From the NCBI RefSeq assembly GCF_900111835.1, contig NZ_FOJP01000016.1, positions 62,001-126,000 of the forward strand: a stretch of DNA of 64,000 nucleotides. The letters run 5' to 3'. Source of the stretch: Metapseudomonas otitidis. Its GTDB lineage: Bacteria; Pseudomonadota; Gammaproteobacteria; Pseudomonadales; Pseudomonadaceae. Position 1 is the stretch's first letter. Each line of letters begins with the position of its first letter. The translations under genes were made by a program, and so were the position numbers. The notes below the pieces were generated by a model. It saw nothing but the letters and a program-made list of their open reading frames with translations. It was not told the DNA's origin and made no database searches. This document shows positions 17,585 to 27,628 of this stretch, piece after piece.

Positions 17585-18514
17585 ATGCTGCAGATACTTG
17601 CCATCACCGCGCCGATCTTCATCCTCATCGGCCTGGGCTTTCTCTCCGCACGCTTCGGCCTGGTGACCCAGGTCCAGGCCCAGGGCATGGGCCGCTTCGT
17701 CATCACTTTCGCGCTGCCGGCGCTGGTGGTCCACGCGCTGCTGCAGCGGCCCCTGGGCGAGGTCCTCGACCTGGGCTACCTGCTGGCCTACGGGCTGGGC
17801 TCGCAACTGGTGTTCTGGGGCGGCCTGCTGTTCACCCGGCTGGTGCGGGGCGAGCCGCTGAGCGCATCGGCCATCACCGCGCTGGGGATGTCGGTGTCCA
17901 ACAGCGGTTTCATCGGCTACCCCATCGTCGCCCTGGTGGTCGGCCCCACGGCGGGGGTGGCCCTGGCGCTGAACATGCTGGTGGAGAACCTGCTGATGAT
18001 CCCCCTGGCCCTGGGCCTGGCCGAGATGGGCCAGCAGGGCGGCAGCCGCCTGCGTGATGCGCTGCGTGACACCTTCCTGCGGCTGTTGCGCAACCCGGTG
18101 ATCATCGGCATCAGCGTCGGCCTGCTGCTGGCGCTGCTGGAGGTGCGGCTGCCCGCGGTGCCGGCGCGGGTGGTGGACATGCTGGCCTCGGCTTCCGCCC
18201 CGGTGGCGCTGTTCGTCATCGGCGCCAGCCTGCTCGGCCTGCGTGCCGGCGGCCTGCTGGCGGACGTGGCGCAACTGAGCCTCGGCAAGCTGGTGCTGCA
18301 CCCGCTGGTGGTGCTGCTGTGCTTCCAGCTGCTGCCGCCGACGGACCCGATGCTGAAGGTGGCCGGGGTGCTCTTCGCCAGCGCGCCGATGATGAGCATC
18401 TACCCCATCCTCGGCCAGCGCTTCGGCCAGGAAGGGCGCTGCGCAGCGGCGCTGGTGGCCTGCACCGTGCTGGCCTTCGGCAGCATCAGCCTGTTCATCG
18501 GCCTGATGCACTGA
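17585..18514 (+). CDS. AEC-family transporter
   Basis: This 309-residue inner-membrane protein of the auxin-efflux-carrier family has about ten hydrophobic segments. The N-terminus is MLQILAITAPIFILIGLGF, and GMSVSNSGFIGYPIVALVVG and FASAPMMSIYPILGQRFG are the two conserved half-helix regions. Bacterial members move malonate, malate or other organic acids. The ATG at 17585 is two bases after the zapE stop. The pca context makes an organic acid plausible but this is inference. Confidence 0.9.
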   Translation: MLQILAITAPIFILIGLGFLSARFGLVTQVQAQGMGRFVITFALPALVVHALLQRPLGEVLDLGYLLAYGLGSQLVFWGGLLFTRLVRGEPLSASAITALGMSVSNSGFIGYPIVALVVGPTAGVALALNMLVENLLMIPLALGLAEMGQQGGSRLRDALRDTFLRLLRNPVIIGISVGLLLALLEVRLPAVPARVVDMLASASAPVALFVIGASLLGLRAGGLLADVAQLSLGKLVLHPLVVLLCFQLLPPTDPMLKVAGVLFASAPMMSIYPILGQRFGQEGRCAAALVACTVLAFGSISLFIGLMH

Positions 18515-18691
18515 GCGCTGCGCAGTGCCAGCCCCGGGCGCGCGGGTGGCGCGCCGGGGTGGTGGCGTCTGCGGGGGGAGGTGGGCACTGCCTTGTGGGC
18601 AGGGCCCTGCCCGGAAGGGCGCGGCACCTGACCGAACCGCGCGCTCCCCGGCGGCGCAGAACGTACGGACGGCCGCGCCGGGGGTCAATTG

Positions 18692-18719
18692 CGATTATCG
18701 AACTTCGGTTCGATAATCG
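18692..18719. promoter_or_regulatory. PcaR-type operator upstream of pcaR (12-bp perfect inverted repeat)
   Basis: The arms CGATTATCGAAC and GTTCGATAATCG are exact reverse complements separated by TTCG. GTTCGATAATCG is the core of the 15-bp site at which PcaR acts in Pseudomonas putida. It lies about 35 bases before the pcaR ATG and would fit autoregulation. Confidence 0.78.
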
Positions 18720-18753
18720 ACCGCCTGCTGCGACTCCACACAGGACAACAACA

Positions 18754-19596
18754 ATGACCGAAGAAACGCGTGCACCCCTGACCCCCCTGGCGCCGCCCAT
18801 CGTCGCCTCGCCGGCCAAGCGCATCGAGGCCTTCACCGGGGACCCCAACTTCATGACCTCCCTGGCGCGTGGCCTGGCGGTGATCCACGCCTTCCAGGAG
18901 CGCAAGCGCCACCTGACCATCGCCCAGATCAGCCACCGCACCGAGATTCCCCGCGCCGCCGTGCGCCGGTGCCTGCACACGCTGATGAAGCTGGGCTACG
19001 TCACCACTGACGGGCGCACCTATTCGCTGCTGCCCAAGGTGCTGACCCTGGGCCACGCCTACCTGTCCTCGACGCCCTTGGCGGTGACGGCCCAGCCGAT
19101 CCTCGACCGCCTCAGCGAGCAGCTGCACGAGGCCTGCTCCATGGCCACCCTGGAGGGCGACGAGATCCTCTACATCGCCCGTTCGGCCACGCCCCAGCGG
19201 CTCATCTCGGTGGACCTCAGCGTCGGCAGCCGCCTGCCGGCCTACTGCACCTCCATGGGCCGCATCCTGCTGGCCGCCCTGGACGACGCGGCCCTGGATG
19301 ACTACCTGGAGCACGCCGACCTGCAGGTGAAGACCAGCCGCACCGTCTGCACCCCCGACGGCCTGCGCGCCAGCGTCGAGGAGATCCGCCGCCAGGGCTG
19401 GGTGATCATCGACCAGGAGCTGGAAATGGGCCTGCGCTCCGTCGCGGTGCCGCTGAAGGACTCCGCCGGCCAGGTGCTGGCCGCGCTGAACGTGGGCACC
19501 CACGCCGGCCGGGTGTCCCGCCAGGAGCTGGAGAACCGCTTCCTGCCGGTGCTGCTGGAAGCCAGCAAGGAACTCAGTACCCGCCTGTTCCACTGA
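18754..19596 (+). CDS. pcaR: IclR-family regulator PcaR of the beta-ketoadipate pathway
   Basis: This 280-residue IclR-type regulator responds to beta-ketoadipate and controls pca genes. The N-terminal helix-turn-helix includes SLARGLAVIHAFQ, LTIAQISHRTEIPRAAVRRC and LGYVTTDGRTYSLLPKVL, near-identical in character to known PcaR. The C-terminal effector domain includes YIARSATPQRLISVDLS and YCTSMGRILLAAL. The start at 18754 follows the operator. pcaK follows after a gap with another dyad. Confidence 0.95.
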   Translation: MTEETRAPLTPLAPPIVASPAKRIEAFTGDPNFMTSLARGLAVIHAFQERKRHLTIAQISHRTEIPRAAVRRCLHTLMKLGYVTTDGRTYSLLPKVLTLGHAYLSSTPLAVTAQPILDRLSEQLHEACSMATLEGDEILYIARSATPQRLISVDLSVGSRLPAYCTSMGRILLAALDDAALDDYLEHADLQVKTSRTVCTPDGLRASVEEIRRQGWVIIDQELEMGLRSVAVPLKDSAGQVLAALNVGTHAGRVSRQELENRFLPVLLEASKELSTRLFH

Positions 19597-19642
19597 GGTG
19601 AAGGGGCGCGGCCGGGGAGACCGCGCCCACCCGGCTGAACCT

Positions 19643-19675
19643 GTTCGACTATCGAACGCTTTGCCGATTATCGAA
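19643..19675. promoter_or_regulatory. PcaR-like repeats upstream of pcaK
   Basis: GTTCGA-N3-TCGAAC (19643-19657) is a perfect dyad, and CGATTATCGAA (19665-19675) repeats half of the operator found upstream of pcaR. Together they make a plausible PcaR site controlling pcaK. Confidence 0.65.
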
Positions 19676-19868
19676 TTGAACCCCTGGGGCGCTCTCCGTA
19701 ACGTCTGCACAGCCCGCCGCCTGGCGATCGGGCCCATAAGAACAATGAGAGACCGTTCCTGCCGCCACCGAGCGGCCGTGCACGCCCTCATTCCTGTCCA
19801 GTCCGAGCCGGTCCCGGTCGTCACCTTGCAAGAGGTCGCGGGTGCCAGGCCCCAGCAGGAATCCTTGC

Positions 19869-21218
19869 ATGACCAGCCAAGCCCACGTGCCCGTTGCGGG
19901 CACCCTCGATGTCCAGCACTTCATCAATGCCCAGCCGTTGTCCGCCTACCAGTGGCGCGTCGTCCTGCTGTGCTTCCTCATCGTCTTCCTCGACGGCCTC
20001 GACACCGCCGCCATGGGCTTCATCGCCCCGGCCCTGACCCAGGAATGGGGCATCGACCGCGCCAGCCTCGGCCCGGTGATGAGCGCCGCGCTGATCGGCA
20101 TGGTCTTCGGCGCCCTCGGTTCCGGCCCGCTGGCCGACCGCTTCGGGCGCAAGCTGGTGCTGGTGGGGGCGGTGTTCCTGTTCGGGCTGTTCAGCCTGTT
20201 CTCCGCCTTCAGCGCCAACGTCGACCAGTTGCTGGTGCTGCGCTTTCTCACCGGCCTGGGGCTGGGGGCGGCGATGCCCAACGCCACCACGCTGCTCTCC
20301 GAGTACACCCCCGAGCGCCTCAAGTCGCTGCTGGTGACCAGCATGTTCTGCGGCTTCAACCTGGGCATGGCGGGCGGCGGTTTCGTCTCCGCCAAGCTGA
20401 TCCCGGCGTTCGGCTGGCATAGCCTGCTGCTGATCGGCGGCCTGCTGCCGCTGCTGCTGACCCTGGTGCTGCTGCTGTGGCTGCCCGAGTCGGCGCGCTA
20501 CCTGGTGGTGCGCAACAAGGGCGATGAGCGCGTTCGCCGCGTGCTGGCGCCCATCGCCCCGAGCGAAGTGGCCGTGGCCAGCGGCTTCAGCGTGCCGGAG
20601 CAGCAGACGGTGCAGAGCCGCAACGTGTTCCGGGTGATCTTCTCCGGCACCTACAGCGCCGGCACCCTGCTGCTGTGGCTGACCTATTTCATGGGGCTGG
20701 TGATCGTCTACCTGCTCACCAGCTGGCTGCCGACCCTGCTGCGCGACAGTGGCGCCAGCCTGGAGCAGGCCGCCTCCATCGGGGCGCTGTTCCAGCTGGG
20801 CGGGGTGCTCAGTGCGGTGGGCGTGGGCTGGGCGATGGACCGTTTCGACCCGCACCGGGTGATCGGCGTGTTCTACCTGCTGGCCGGGGTCTTCGCCTGG
20901 CTCGTCGGCCAGAGCCTGGGCCAGATGACCCTGCTGGCCACCCTGGTGCTGGTGGCGGGCATGTGCATCAACGGCGCGCAGTCGGCCATGCCGTCCCTCG
21001 CGGCACGCTTCTACCCGACCCAGGGCCGCGCCACCGGCGTGTCCTGGATGCTCGGCATCGGCCGCTTCGGCGCCATCCTCGGTGCCTGGATCGGCGCCAC
21101 CCTGCTGGGCCTGGGCTGGAACTTCGAGCAGGTGCTCACCGCCCTGGTACTGCCGGCCGCCCTGGCCACCGCCGCCGTGCTGGTGAAGGGCCTGGTCAGC
21201 CACGCCGACGCCACCTGA
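19869..21218 (+). CDS. pcaK: Aromatic acid/H+ symporter PcaK (MFS)
   Basis: This 449-residue inner-membrane permease takes up 4-hydroxybenzoate and protocatechuate. It has twelve membrane segments, the aromatic-acid motif FLDGLDTAAMGFIAPAL in segment 1 and the loop GPLADRFGRKLVL. The length fits PcaK. ATG 19869 gives MTSQAHVPVAGTLDVQHFIN; the frame open from 19842 adds nine unconserved residues. It follows pcaR, as in other pseudomonads, but the usual downstream pcaF/T/B/D/C genes are not here. Confidence 0.93.
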   Translation: MTSQAHVPVAGTLDVQHFINAQPLSAYQWRVVLLCFLIVFLDGLDTAAMGFIAPALTQEWGIDRASLGPVMSAALIGMVFGALGSGPLADRFGRKLVLVGAVFLFGLFSLFSAFSANVDQLLVLRFLTGLGLGAAMPNATTLLSEYTPERLKSLLVTSMFCGFNLGMAGGGFVSAKLIPAFGWHSLLLIGGLLPLLLTLVLLLWLPESARYLVVRNKGDERVRRVLAPIAPSEVAVASGFSVPEQQTVQSRNVFRVIFSGTYSAGTLLLWLTYFMGLVIVYLLTSWLPTLLRDSGASLEQAASIGALFQLGGVLSAVGVGWAMDRFDPHRVIGVFYLLAGVFAWLVGQSLGQMTLLATLVLVAGMCINGAQSAMPSLAARFYPTQGRATGVSWMLGIGRFGAILGAWIGATLLGLGWNFEQVLTALVLPAALATAAVLVKGLVSHADAT

Positions 21219-21225
21219 TCCCGCC

Positions 21226-22626
21226 TCAGCCCTCGGGCGGCTGCCAGCCGCCGCCGAGGGCCTTGTAGAGGCTGACGCTGGCCTGCAGTTGCGCGAGGCG
21301 CACCTGCACGGCGGCGTCTTCGGCCTGGAACAGGCTGCGCTGGGTCTCCAGCACCGTCAGCCAGGTCTCCGCTCCCGCCCGGTAGCGGCGTTCTGCCAGT
21401 TCGAACGCCTGCCGGGCGCGGTCGCGTTCTTCGGCTTGCCAGCGTTGCTGGTGGGCGCTGCCTTCCAGGGCCAGCAGGGCGCGTTCGACGTCGGCGAAGG
21501 CGTTGACGATGGCGCCCTGGTAGGTGGCCAGCAGCTCCGCCTGGCGCGCCTGGCGTTGCTGGTGCACGGCGTCCAGGCGGCCGGCGTTGAAGATCGGCGC
21601 GCTGAGGGCCACGCCCAGGTTGGTGTAGGGGTTGCGCAGCAGGTCGGGGAACTGGTCGGCGCCGCTGCCCAGGGCGGCGGTGAGGCTGAGGCTCGGCAGC
21701 AGGGCGGCGCGGGCCACGGTGATATCGGCCTCGGCGGCGGCCAGGCGGGCTTCGGCGGCGGCGATGTCGGGGCGCCGGGCCAGCAGCGCGCTGGGCAGGC
21801 CGGGGTCGAGGGTTGGGTTGGCGAGGCGTTCGAAGCCCTGGTCGCTGACCTGCAGCTGCTGCACGGGCTGGCCGAGCAGGGCGGCGAGGGCGACCCGGGC
21901 CTCCTGCTGCTGTTGCCGTAGGCGTGCGTGCTCGCGTTCGCGGGCGGCCAGCAGGCCCTGCTGCTGGGCCAGCTCCACGGTGCCGGCAGCGCCGGCGGCA
22001 TGCCGGGTCTGCACCAGATCCAGGACCTGGCGGGCGTTGTCGCGGTGCTGCCGGGCGATCCGCTGCTGCTCCGCCAGGGCCTGCAGCGTGAGGTAGGCGC
22101 TGGCCACGGCGCTTTCCAGGGTCAGCTCCAGGGCGGCCTGGTCGAAGCGGCTGGCGGCGTAGCCCTGTTCGGCGCTGGCCAGGGCGGCGGCCTTGCCACC
22201 CCACAGGTCGAGTTCGTAGCTGGCGTTCAGCAGGCCGCCGAAGCTGTGGTAGCGCGGCTGCTCGCGGCTGGCATCCAGCTGGCTGTAACCCGGGCCGCGC
22301 AGCAGGCGTTGCTGGTTGGCGCTGAGGTCGGCCTTGAGTTCGGGCAACAGCGGTGCGCGGGCCTGGGTGACGGCGGCCCGGGCGTGGCGCAGGCGGGCGC
22401 GGCCGGCGGCCAGGTCGTGGCTGCCGGCGCGTGCCGTCTGGACCAGGCGCTCCAGGGCCGGGTCGTTGAAGTGACGCCACCAGTCGCGGACGCTGACGGC
22501 CGCATCCGGGGCGGCTGCCTGCCACCGGGGTGGCGGGGTGAGGGCAGCGGGTTCGACCGGCGCCTGGGGGGTGCAGGCGGCCAGGGTCAGGCACAGCAGG
22601 GCGAGGAGGGGCTTGGCGTCGGTCAT
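21226..22626 (-). CDS. opmQ: Outer-membrane efflux lipoprotein OpmQ (pyoverdine export)
   Basis: This 466-residue TolC/NodT-type outer-membrane channel completes the PvdRT-OpmQ pump, which secretes and recycles pyoverdine. The signal ends in a lipobox ([11 protein letters not shown]), so Cys is lipidated. It has two repeated OEP domains ([18 protein letters not shown] and, later, [18 protein letters not shown]). The identity as OpmQ rests on synteny with fpvR, pvdA and pvdQ and not on residues unique to it. It overlaps the pvdT stop by four bases. Confidence 0.88.
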   Translation of the reverse strand: MTDAKPLLALLCLTLAACTPQAPVEPAALTPPPRWQAAAPDAAVSVRDWWRHFNDPALERLVQTARAGSHDLAAGRARLRHARAAVTQARAPLLPELKADLSANQQRLLRGPGYSQLDASREQPRYHSFGGLLNASYELDLWGGKAAALASAEQGYAASRFDQAALELTLESAVASAYLTLQALAEQQRIARQHRDNARQVLDLVQTRHAAGAAGTVELAQQQGLLAAREREHARLRQQQQEARVALAALLGQPVQQLQVSDQGFERLANPTLDPGLPSALLARRPDIAAAEARLAAAEADITVARAALLPSLSLTAALGSGADQFPDLLRNPYTNLGVALSAPIFNAGRLDAVHQQRQARQAELLATYQGAIVNAFADVERALLALEGSAHQQRWQAEERDRARQAFELAERRYRAGAETWLTVLETQRSLFQAEDAAVQVRLAQLQASVSLYKALGGGWQPPEG

Positions 22627-24587
22627 GGTTGGGTGAGTGCGGTTACCGGGTCGAGGCGCGCGGCCTTGCGGGCCGGCATGTAGCCGAACAGGACGCCGGT
22701 GGCCAGGGCGCAGCCGAAGGCGCCGAGGGCGGCGAGCAGGGAGAAGCCCAGGGCCACGTCGGTGAGCAGCAGCAGGCCGCCCACCAGGCCGGCCAGCAGC
22801 AGGCCGAGCCCGCCGCCGGTGACGGAGAGCAGCGAGGCCTCGGTGAGGAACTGGCGGAGGATGTCGCGCTGGCGGGCGCCGGTGGCGATGCGGATGCCGA
22901 TCTCGCGGGTGCGTTCGCGCACGGTCATGAGCATCACGTTCATCACGCCGATGCCACCCACCAGCAGGGAGATGGCGGCGATGGCGGCGAGCATCAGCGA
23001 GAGGCTGTTGCGGGTGCTGGCCTCGGCCTGGATCAGGGCGGCGTTGTTGGTCAGCTCGAAGTCCCGTACGCCCCGGTGCAGGCGCAGCAGCAGGCGGTCC
23101 AGCGCCGCTTCGGTGGCCTGCACCCGGCTGGCATCGGCAGCGGCGACCACGACGAATGCCGGGTCGGGCTTGCCGAACAGGCGGATGCTGGCGGCGGAGT
23201 AGGGCACCACCACCTGGTTGTCGGCATCTTCGTCGCCGGAGCTGGCGCCCTTGGCCACCAGGGTGCCGATGACGCGGAATGGCACCTGGCCGATGAGCAG
23301 GTCACGGCCCACCGGGTCGAGGCCGGGGAACAGGGTGTCGCGCACCTTCTGCCCGATCACCGCCACCGGCGCCGCTTCGGCTTCTTCCCGGGCGTCGAAG
23401 TAGCGCCCGCTGGCCACCGGCCAGTTGAGGATCTCGGGGAAGTCCACGCCGTTGCCGCGCACGTAGGGGGTGATGTCGCGGTTGCCGTAGCGCACCAGCA
23501 GTTCGCCGCCGATCACCGGCATGATCCGCCGCACCTGGGGCAGGGTGGACAGCGCGGCGATGTCGTCGAGGGTGATGACCCCCTCGGGCAGCCGAGGCGC
23601 TGGGGGGTAGCCGGAGAGGTAGATGATGTTGGAGCCGAAGGCGCCCATCTGCGCCATGACCTGGCGCTTGCTGCCCTCGCCGATGGCCAGCATGACCACC
23701 ACCGAGGCGACGCCGATGACGATGCCGAGCAGGGTCAGTGCGGTGCGGAAGCGGTTGACGCCCATCATCCGCCAGGCGGCGCGCAGGGCATCGAGCAATT
23801 CGCCGGCCCAGGCGCCGGCGGGGGCGAGGCCGGGCTGCTCCAGGCGTTCGCGCAGCTGGCTGGCGGGCCGTGCCCGGGGGCTGATAGCGGGGTCGGTGCC
23901 GCTGTCGCTGATGATCTGCCCGTCGCGCACCTCGATCACCCGGCGGGCCCGTGCCGCCACCTGGCGGTCGTGGGTGATCAGCAGCAGGGTGTGGCCTTCG
24001 GCGGACAGGGCGTCGAGCAGGTGCATGACGTCTTCGCCGCTCTGGCTGTCCAGTGCTCCGGTGGGTTCGTCGGCGAGGATCACGTGGCCGCCGTTCATCA
24101 GCGCACGGGCGATCGAGACTCGCTGCTGCTGGCCCCCGGAGAGCTGGTGCGGGCGGTTGTCGCTGCGGCTGCCCAGGCCCAGGCGCTGCAGCAGGTCGCG
24201 GGCGCGGGCGGCGCGTTGCGGGGCGGGGGTGCCGGCGTAGAGGGCGGGCACTTCGACGTTTTCGCGGGCGGAGGCGGCGGGGATCAGGTGGTAGCCCTGG
24301 AAGACGAAGCCGAAGGCTTCGCGGCGCAGCCAGGCCAGGGCGTCGGCGTCGAGCTGCGCCACGTCGCGCCCGGCGAAGCGGTAGTGCCCGTCACTGGGGC
24401 GGTCCAGGCAGCCGAGGATGTTCATCAGGGTGGATTTGCCGGAGCCGGAGGCGCCGACGATGGCGACGTATTCGCCGGCCTGGATGCGCAGGGAGACGCC
24501 GCGCAGCACCTCCACCTCGGGGGCGCCGTTGCCGCCGTAGCGCTTGCGGACGTCCTGCAGCTCCAGCAGGGGCGGTTCGCCGTTCAT
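22623..24587 (-). CDS. pvdT: MacB-like ABC exporter PvdT
   Basis: This 654-residue fused ABC protein has an N-terminal ATPase domain (about 1-235; Walker [10 protein letters not shown], signature [15 protein letters not shown], Walker [13 protein letters not shown]) and a membrane part with the first segment near 275, a large periplasmic domain and three C-terminal segments. This is the MacB layout. It drives pyoverdine export with PvdR and OpmQ. It overlaps both neighbours by four bases, indicating coupled translation. Confidence 0.93.
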   Translation of the reverse strand: MNGEPPLLELQDVRKRYGGNGAPEVEVLRGVSLRIQAGEYVAIVGASGSGKSTLMNILGCLDRPSDGHYRFAGRDVAQLDADALAWLRREAFGFVFQGYHLIPAASARENVEVPALYAGTPAPQRAARARDLLQRLGLGSRSDNRPHQLSGGQQQRVSIARALMNGGHVILADEPTGALDSQSGEDVMHLLDALSAEGHTLLLITHDRQVAARARRVIEVRDGQIISDSGTDPAISPRARPASQLRERLEQPGLAPAGAWAGELLDALRAAWRMMGVNRFRTALTLLGIVIGVASVVVMLAIGEGSKRQVMAQMGAFGSNIIYLSGYPPAPRLPEGVITLDDIAALSTLPQVRRIMPVIGGELLVRYGNRDITPYVRGNGVDFPEILNWPVASGRYFDAREEAEAAPVAVIGQKVRDTLFPGLDPVGRDLLIGQVPFRVIGTLVAKGASSGDEDADNQVVVPYSAASIRLFGKPDPAFVVVAAADASRVQATEAALDRLLLRLHRGVRDFELTNNAALIQAEASTRNSLSLMLAAIAAISLLVGGIGVMNVMLMTVRERTREIGIRIATGARQRDILRQFLTEASLLSVTGGGLGLLLAGLVGGLLLLTDVALGFSLLAALGAFGCALATGVLFGYMPARKAARLDPVTALTQP

Positions 24588-25714
24588 CCTTCGTGGGCCT
24601 CGTCGCCTACCAGCAGCCGCTCGCCTTCGGCCAGGCCGGTGAGCACCTGGACGCGCATGCGGTCCCGCAGGCCGATGCGCAGCTGGCGTTCCTCGACGGC
24701 GCCGCGCTCGTTCACCACGCGCACCCGGTCGCCGTCGCGCAGCGCCGCCAGGGGGATGGTCAGGGCGTTGCGGGCATGGCCTTCGACGAACTGCACCTGG
24801 GCGGTCATGTCGGTCATCAGGGCGCCGTCGGGGTTGTCCACGTCCAGCAGTACGGTGTAGAGCACCACGCGGCCGCCACCGGCGGTGGGGCTGCCGCCGC
24901 CCTGGCTGAGCTGCTCCAGGGGCCGTGGCGGCAGCGGCAGGATCTGCCGCACCTTCGCGTCCCAGCGCCGTCCGCCGCCGCCCAGGGTGCTGAACCAGGC
25001 GGGCATGCCGGCCTGGATGCGGCCGATGTCGGCTTCGGACACCTGGGCCCAGAGGGTCATGGGCGAGAGCTGGGCGATTCGCAGGATGAGCGGGGTCTGC
25101 TGCTGGGCGTTGAGGGTCTGGCCGACCCGCGCGTCCAGGGCCACCACGGTGCCGGAGAGGGGCGCGTAGATGCGCGTGTAGCCCAGCTCGGCTTCGTCGC
25201 TGCGCAGGGTGGCGCGGGCCTGGTCGATCTGGGCGCGGATCATGTCGATGCGGGCGCGGGTGGCGCGGACCTGGGCCTGGGCCACCTGCAGGTCTTCTTC
25301 ACGGCCGGCGCCGCCGGCGAGCAGGGTGCGCTGGCGGGCGTGCTGCTGGTTGGCCAGGTCGTGCTGGGCGCGCTGCTCGGCGAGCTGGGCTTCGAGGGTC
25401 TGGATGGAGTAGCGCCCGGCATCCACCTTGGCCTGCTGGGTGGACGGGTCGATCTCCACCAGCAGGTCGCCCTGGCGCACGCTGTCGCCGGGCTCCACGT
25501 GGAGCTTGAGGATCTGCCCGGAGGCCTGGGCGCCGACATCGACGTAGTGCCGGGGCTGCAGGGTGCCGAGGGCGCTGACGCTGCTCTCCAGGTCCGCCAG
25601 GGTGACGGCGACGCTGTCCGGGTGGGCCGACCGTGGGGCTTGGGTCCAGGCCACCAGGGCCAGCAGGGGGAGGGCGAGCAGGGGCGCGGCGAGCAGCTGT
25701 CGAGGTGTGGGCAT
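24584..25714 (-). CDS. pvdR: Periplasmic adaptor PvdR (MacA-like)
   Basis: This 376-residue membrane-fusion protein has an N-terminal anchor ([17 protein letters not shown]), a lipoyl half-motif ([21 protein letters not shown]), a long helical hairpin (about 95-170) and beta-barrel and membrane-proximal domains. It links PvdT to OpmQ. Start 25714 ([12 protein letters not shown]) excludes 17 unconserved upstream residues. A PvdS-type box is found 70-90 bases upstream, so the pump operon is probably iron-regulated. Confidence 0.92.
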   Translation of the reverse strand: MPTPRQLLAAPLLALPLLALVAWTQAPRSAHPDSVAVTLADLESSVSALGTLQPRHYVDVGAQASGQILKLHVEPGDSVRQGDLLVEIDPSTQQAKVDAGRYSIQTLEAQLAEQRAQHDLANQQHARQRTLLAGGAGREEDLQVAQAQVRATRARIDMIRAQIDQARATLRSDEAELGYTRIYAPLSGTVVALDARVGQTLNAQQQTPLILRIAQLSPMTLWAQVSEADIGRIQAGMPAWFSTLGGGGRRWDAKVRQILPLPPRPLEQLSQGGGSPTAGGGRVVLYTVLLDVDNPDGALMTDMTAQVQFVEGHARNALTIPLAALRDGDRVRVVNERGAVEERQLRIGLRDRMRVQVLTGLAEGERLLVGDEAHEG

Positions 25715-25782
25715 GCGGGGCTTCCGGGCTGGCTGACGACCCGCGACCGCCGGTGCGACGACCACGGAGGGCTGCCTGGGAA

Positions 25783-25806
25783 ACGGATGGAGGCCCGGGG
25801 GATTTA
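25783..25806 (-). promoter_or_regulatory. PvdS iron-starvation box upstream of pvdR
   Basis: On the minus strand the sequence is TAAAT-N16-CGT, the consensus promoter element recognised by the PvdS sigma factor. It lies between fpvR and pvdR and points toward pvdRT-opmQ. Confidence 0.8.
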
Positions 25807-25834
25807 GTCCGGAGGGATGGCCAGGAGTGCCGGC

Positions 25835-26857
25835 TCAGCGGGCGTGGATCACCACGCGGCCGTCGTCCTGGGTGGCCAGGCGGATCGGCAGCACCTTGGG
25901 CAGGGCCTTGACCAGGTTGCCGATGTCCTGGGTGCTGTAGATGCCGCCGATGCGCTGCTCGCCGACGCTGGCATCGCCGAGCACCAGGGGGTGGTCGAGG
26001 TAGCGGTTGATCAGCGGCAGGGCGTCGGCCAGGGGCAGGTCGTCCAGCACCAGCTTGCCGTCGCGCCAGGCCAGGGCCTTGCCGGGGTCTGCCGCGCCGA
26101 CGCGGGGCTGCAGGTCGCCGGGGCGGAAGGCGGCCTGCATGCCGGGGGAGAGGTTGCTGTCGTTGCCGTGGCGGGCGCTGCGCACCTTGACCGAGCCTTC
26201 GGTGACGGTGACCACCACGTTGTCCTGGTAGGTCCAGACGTTGAAGCGGGTGCCGGTGACGGTGATCGAGCCGGCCCCGGCATTTACCACGAAGGGGTGC
26301 TGCGGGTCGCGGCTGACGTGGAAGTAGGCTTCGCCACGGGACAGGTCCACCCGGCGCTGGTCGATGAAGCTGGCGTAGCTCAGGCGGCTGCCGAGGTTCA
26401 GCTCCACTTCGCTGCCGTCGTCCAGGGTGAAGCGCTGGATGCTCGCGTCGGCGCTGTAGCGGTGGTAGCTGTCCGGCACCCAGCCGGCCAGCCAGCCGCT
26501 GTAGGCCGCCAGGGGCAGGCCGACCACCGCCAAGGCCAGGGCGCGGGCGTGGCGGGCAAGGAAGCCGCGCCGCCGCACGGGCGTGGCTGGGCGCTGCTGC
26601 GGGGCCGGGGCGGGCCGGGCTGGCGTCGGGCGTGCAGCCTTGCCGAGAGGTGCGGTGCTGGGCGGCAGGTGGGCGCTGAGCTCCCAGATCTCCAGCATTT
26701 CCGCGTATTCCAGGGCGTTGGCCGGGTCGCTGTCGATCCAGGCCTGGAACCCGGCGCGCTCCTCGGCGGTGCAATCCTCGGCGTGCAGTCGCATGCACCA
26801 GTGGGCGGCGACTTCGACCAGGGGATCGCTGGGGGCGGGGGAGGTGGCTTTATTCAT
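25835..26857 (-). CDS. fpvR: FecR-type anti-sigma regulator FpvR
   Basis: This 340-residue inner-membrane anti-sigma factor, in known systems, binds FpvI and PvdS and is released when ferripyoverdine binds FpvA. It has an N-terminal FecR_N region (AAHWCMRLHAEDCTAEERAGFQAW), one membrane segment near residue 110 (ALALAVVGLPLAAYSGW) and a periplasmic FecR domain (LDDGSEVELNLGSRLSYA, VDLSRGEAYFHVSRD). It is divergent from the sigma gene across about 120 bases that contain a Fur-like box. Confidence 0.9.
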   Translation of the reverse strand: MNKATSPAPSDPLVEVAAHWCMRLHAEDCTAEERAGFQAWIDSDPANALEYAEMLEIWELSAHLPPSTAPLGKAARPTPARPAPAPQQRPATPVRRRGFLARHARALALAVVGLPLAAYSGWLAGWVPDSYHRYSADASIQRFTLDDGSEVELNLGSRLSYASFIDQRRVDLSRGEAYFHVSRDPQHPFVVNAGAGSITVTGTRFNVWTYQDNVVVTVTEGSVKVRSARHGNDSNLSPGMQAAFRPGDLQPRVGAADPGKALAWRDGKLVLDDLPLADALPLINRYLDHPLVLGDASVGEQRIGGIYSTQDIGNLVKALPKVLPIRLATQDDGRVVIHAR

Positions 26858-26927
26858 CGGGCTTACCGGTTTGACCTGGGTTCCATGGTGATCTGAAGGC
26901 GATCCGTCGTTGAGGCTTAAATCTTGA

Positions 26928-26942
26928 TGAGAATTATTATAA
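26928..26942. promoter_or_regulatory. Fur-like box between fpvR and fpvI
   Basis: TGAGAATTATTATAA matches the 7-1-7 Fur consensus TGATAATNATTATCA at twelve of fourteen fixed positions. It lies about 37 bases before the fpvI start and could repress both fpvI and fpvR. Confidence 0.7.
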
Positions 26943-26978
26943 ATTTAGTTCATTTCAGACTGCCAGCATCGTAGGACG

Positions 26979-27515
26979 ATGGGCGTTGATCTCGCTCAAC
27001 TGGTGTGGCCGCGTGGAACGCGGCCGGGGGACGCCTTGGAAAACTACTATCGGGAGCTGCTGCGTTTCCTCCAGTCCAGGCTCGGAGACCGCCAGGCAGC
27101 AGCGGATGTCGCCCATGACGCGTATTTGCGGGTGATGGAGCGTGCGAGTCAAGAGCGCATCGAGTCGCCACGGGCCTTTCTCTACCGCACGGCACTCAAC
27201 CTGGTGGTGGATGAACACCGGCGCAGCGTCATCCGCCGCAACGAGCCGCTGGAGGTGCTGGACGAGGAGGAGCGCTTCCACGCGCCGTCGCCGCAGCGCC
27301 TGCTGGCCCGTGATCAGCGCCTGTCGATGCTCGCGCGGGCCCTGGACGAACTGCCCCAGGCCTGCCGCGATGCCTTCCTGCTGCGCAAGCTGGAAGGCCT
27401 GTCCCACGGGGAGATCGCCGAGCGCCTGGCGATTTCCCGCAGCCTGGTGGAGAAGCACATCGTCAATGCGATGAAGCACTGCCGGCTGCGCATGCGCGAG
27501 TGGGAGGCCGGTTGA
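26979..27515 (+). CDS. fpvI: ECF sigma factor FpvI
   Basis: This 178-residue ECF sigma of the FecI group directs transcription of the ferripyoverdine receptor gene in known systems. It has the sigma-70 region 2 (YYRELLRFLQSRLGDRQAAAD, VAHDAYLRVMERA, RAFLYRTALNLVVDEHRR) and region 4 (LDELPQACRDAFLLRKLEG, EIAERLAISRSLVEKHI). It could be slightly shorter if a downstream start is used. The location next to fpvR and pvdA supports FpvI over PvdS. Confidence 0.88.
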   Translation: MGVDLAQLVWPRGTRPGDALENYYRELLRFLQSRLGDRQAAADVAHDAYLRVMERASQERIESPRAFLYRTALNLVVDEHRRSVIRRNEPLEVLDEEERFHAPSPQRLLARDQRLSMLARALDELPQACRDAFLLRKLEGLSHGEIAERLAISRSLVEKHIVNAMKHCRLRMREWEAG

Positions 27516-27523
27516 GCCGCCGG

Positions 27524-27547
27524 TAAATTTCCCCGCCCAGTCCTCGT
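27524..27547 (+). promoter_or_regulatory. PvdS iron-starvation box upstream of pvdA
   Basis: TAAAT-N16-CGT sits just after the fpvI stop and about 80 bases before the pvdA ATG. It matches the PvdS promoter consensus, so pvdA should be expressed when iron is scarce. Confidence 0.82.
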
Positions 27548-27628
27548 TCCTTGTCAGCAGGCGGCCACCGGGCCGTCCCCCCATGACAGCCGCGGTCCGC
27601 GACGGCCCGCCAGCAGAGGACACAGGAC

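Noticed and set aside
22629-24860. A 743-residue open frame on the + strand
   Set aside because: It is antisense to pvdT, whose ATPase motifs are intact; the translation is low-complexity.
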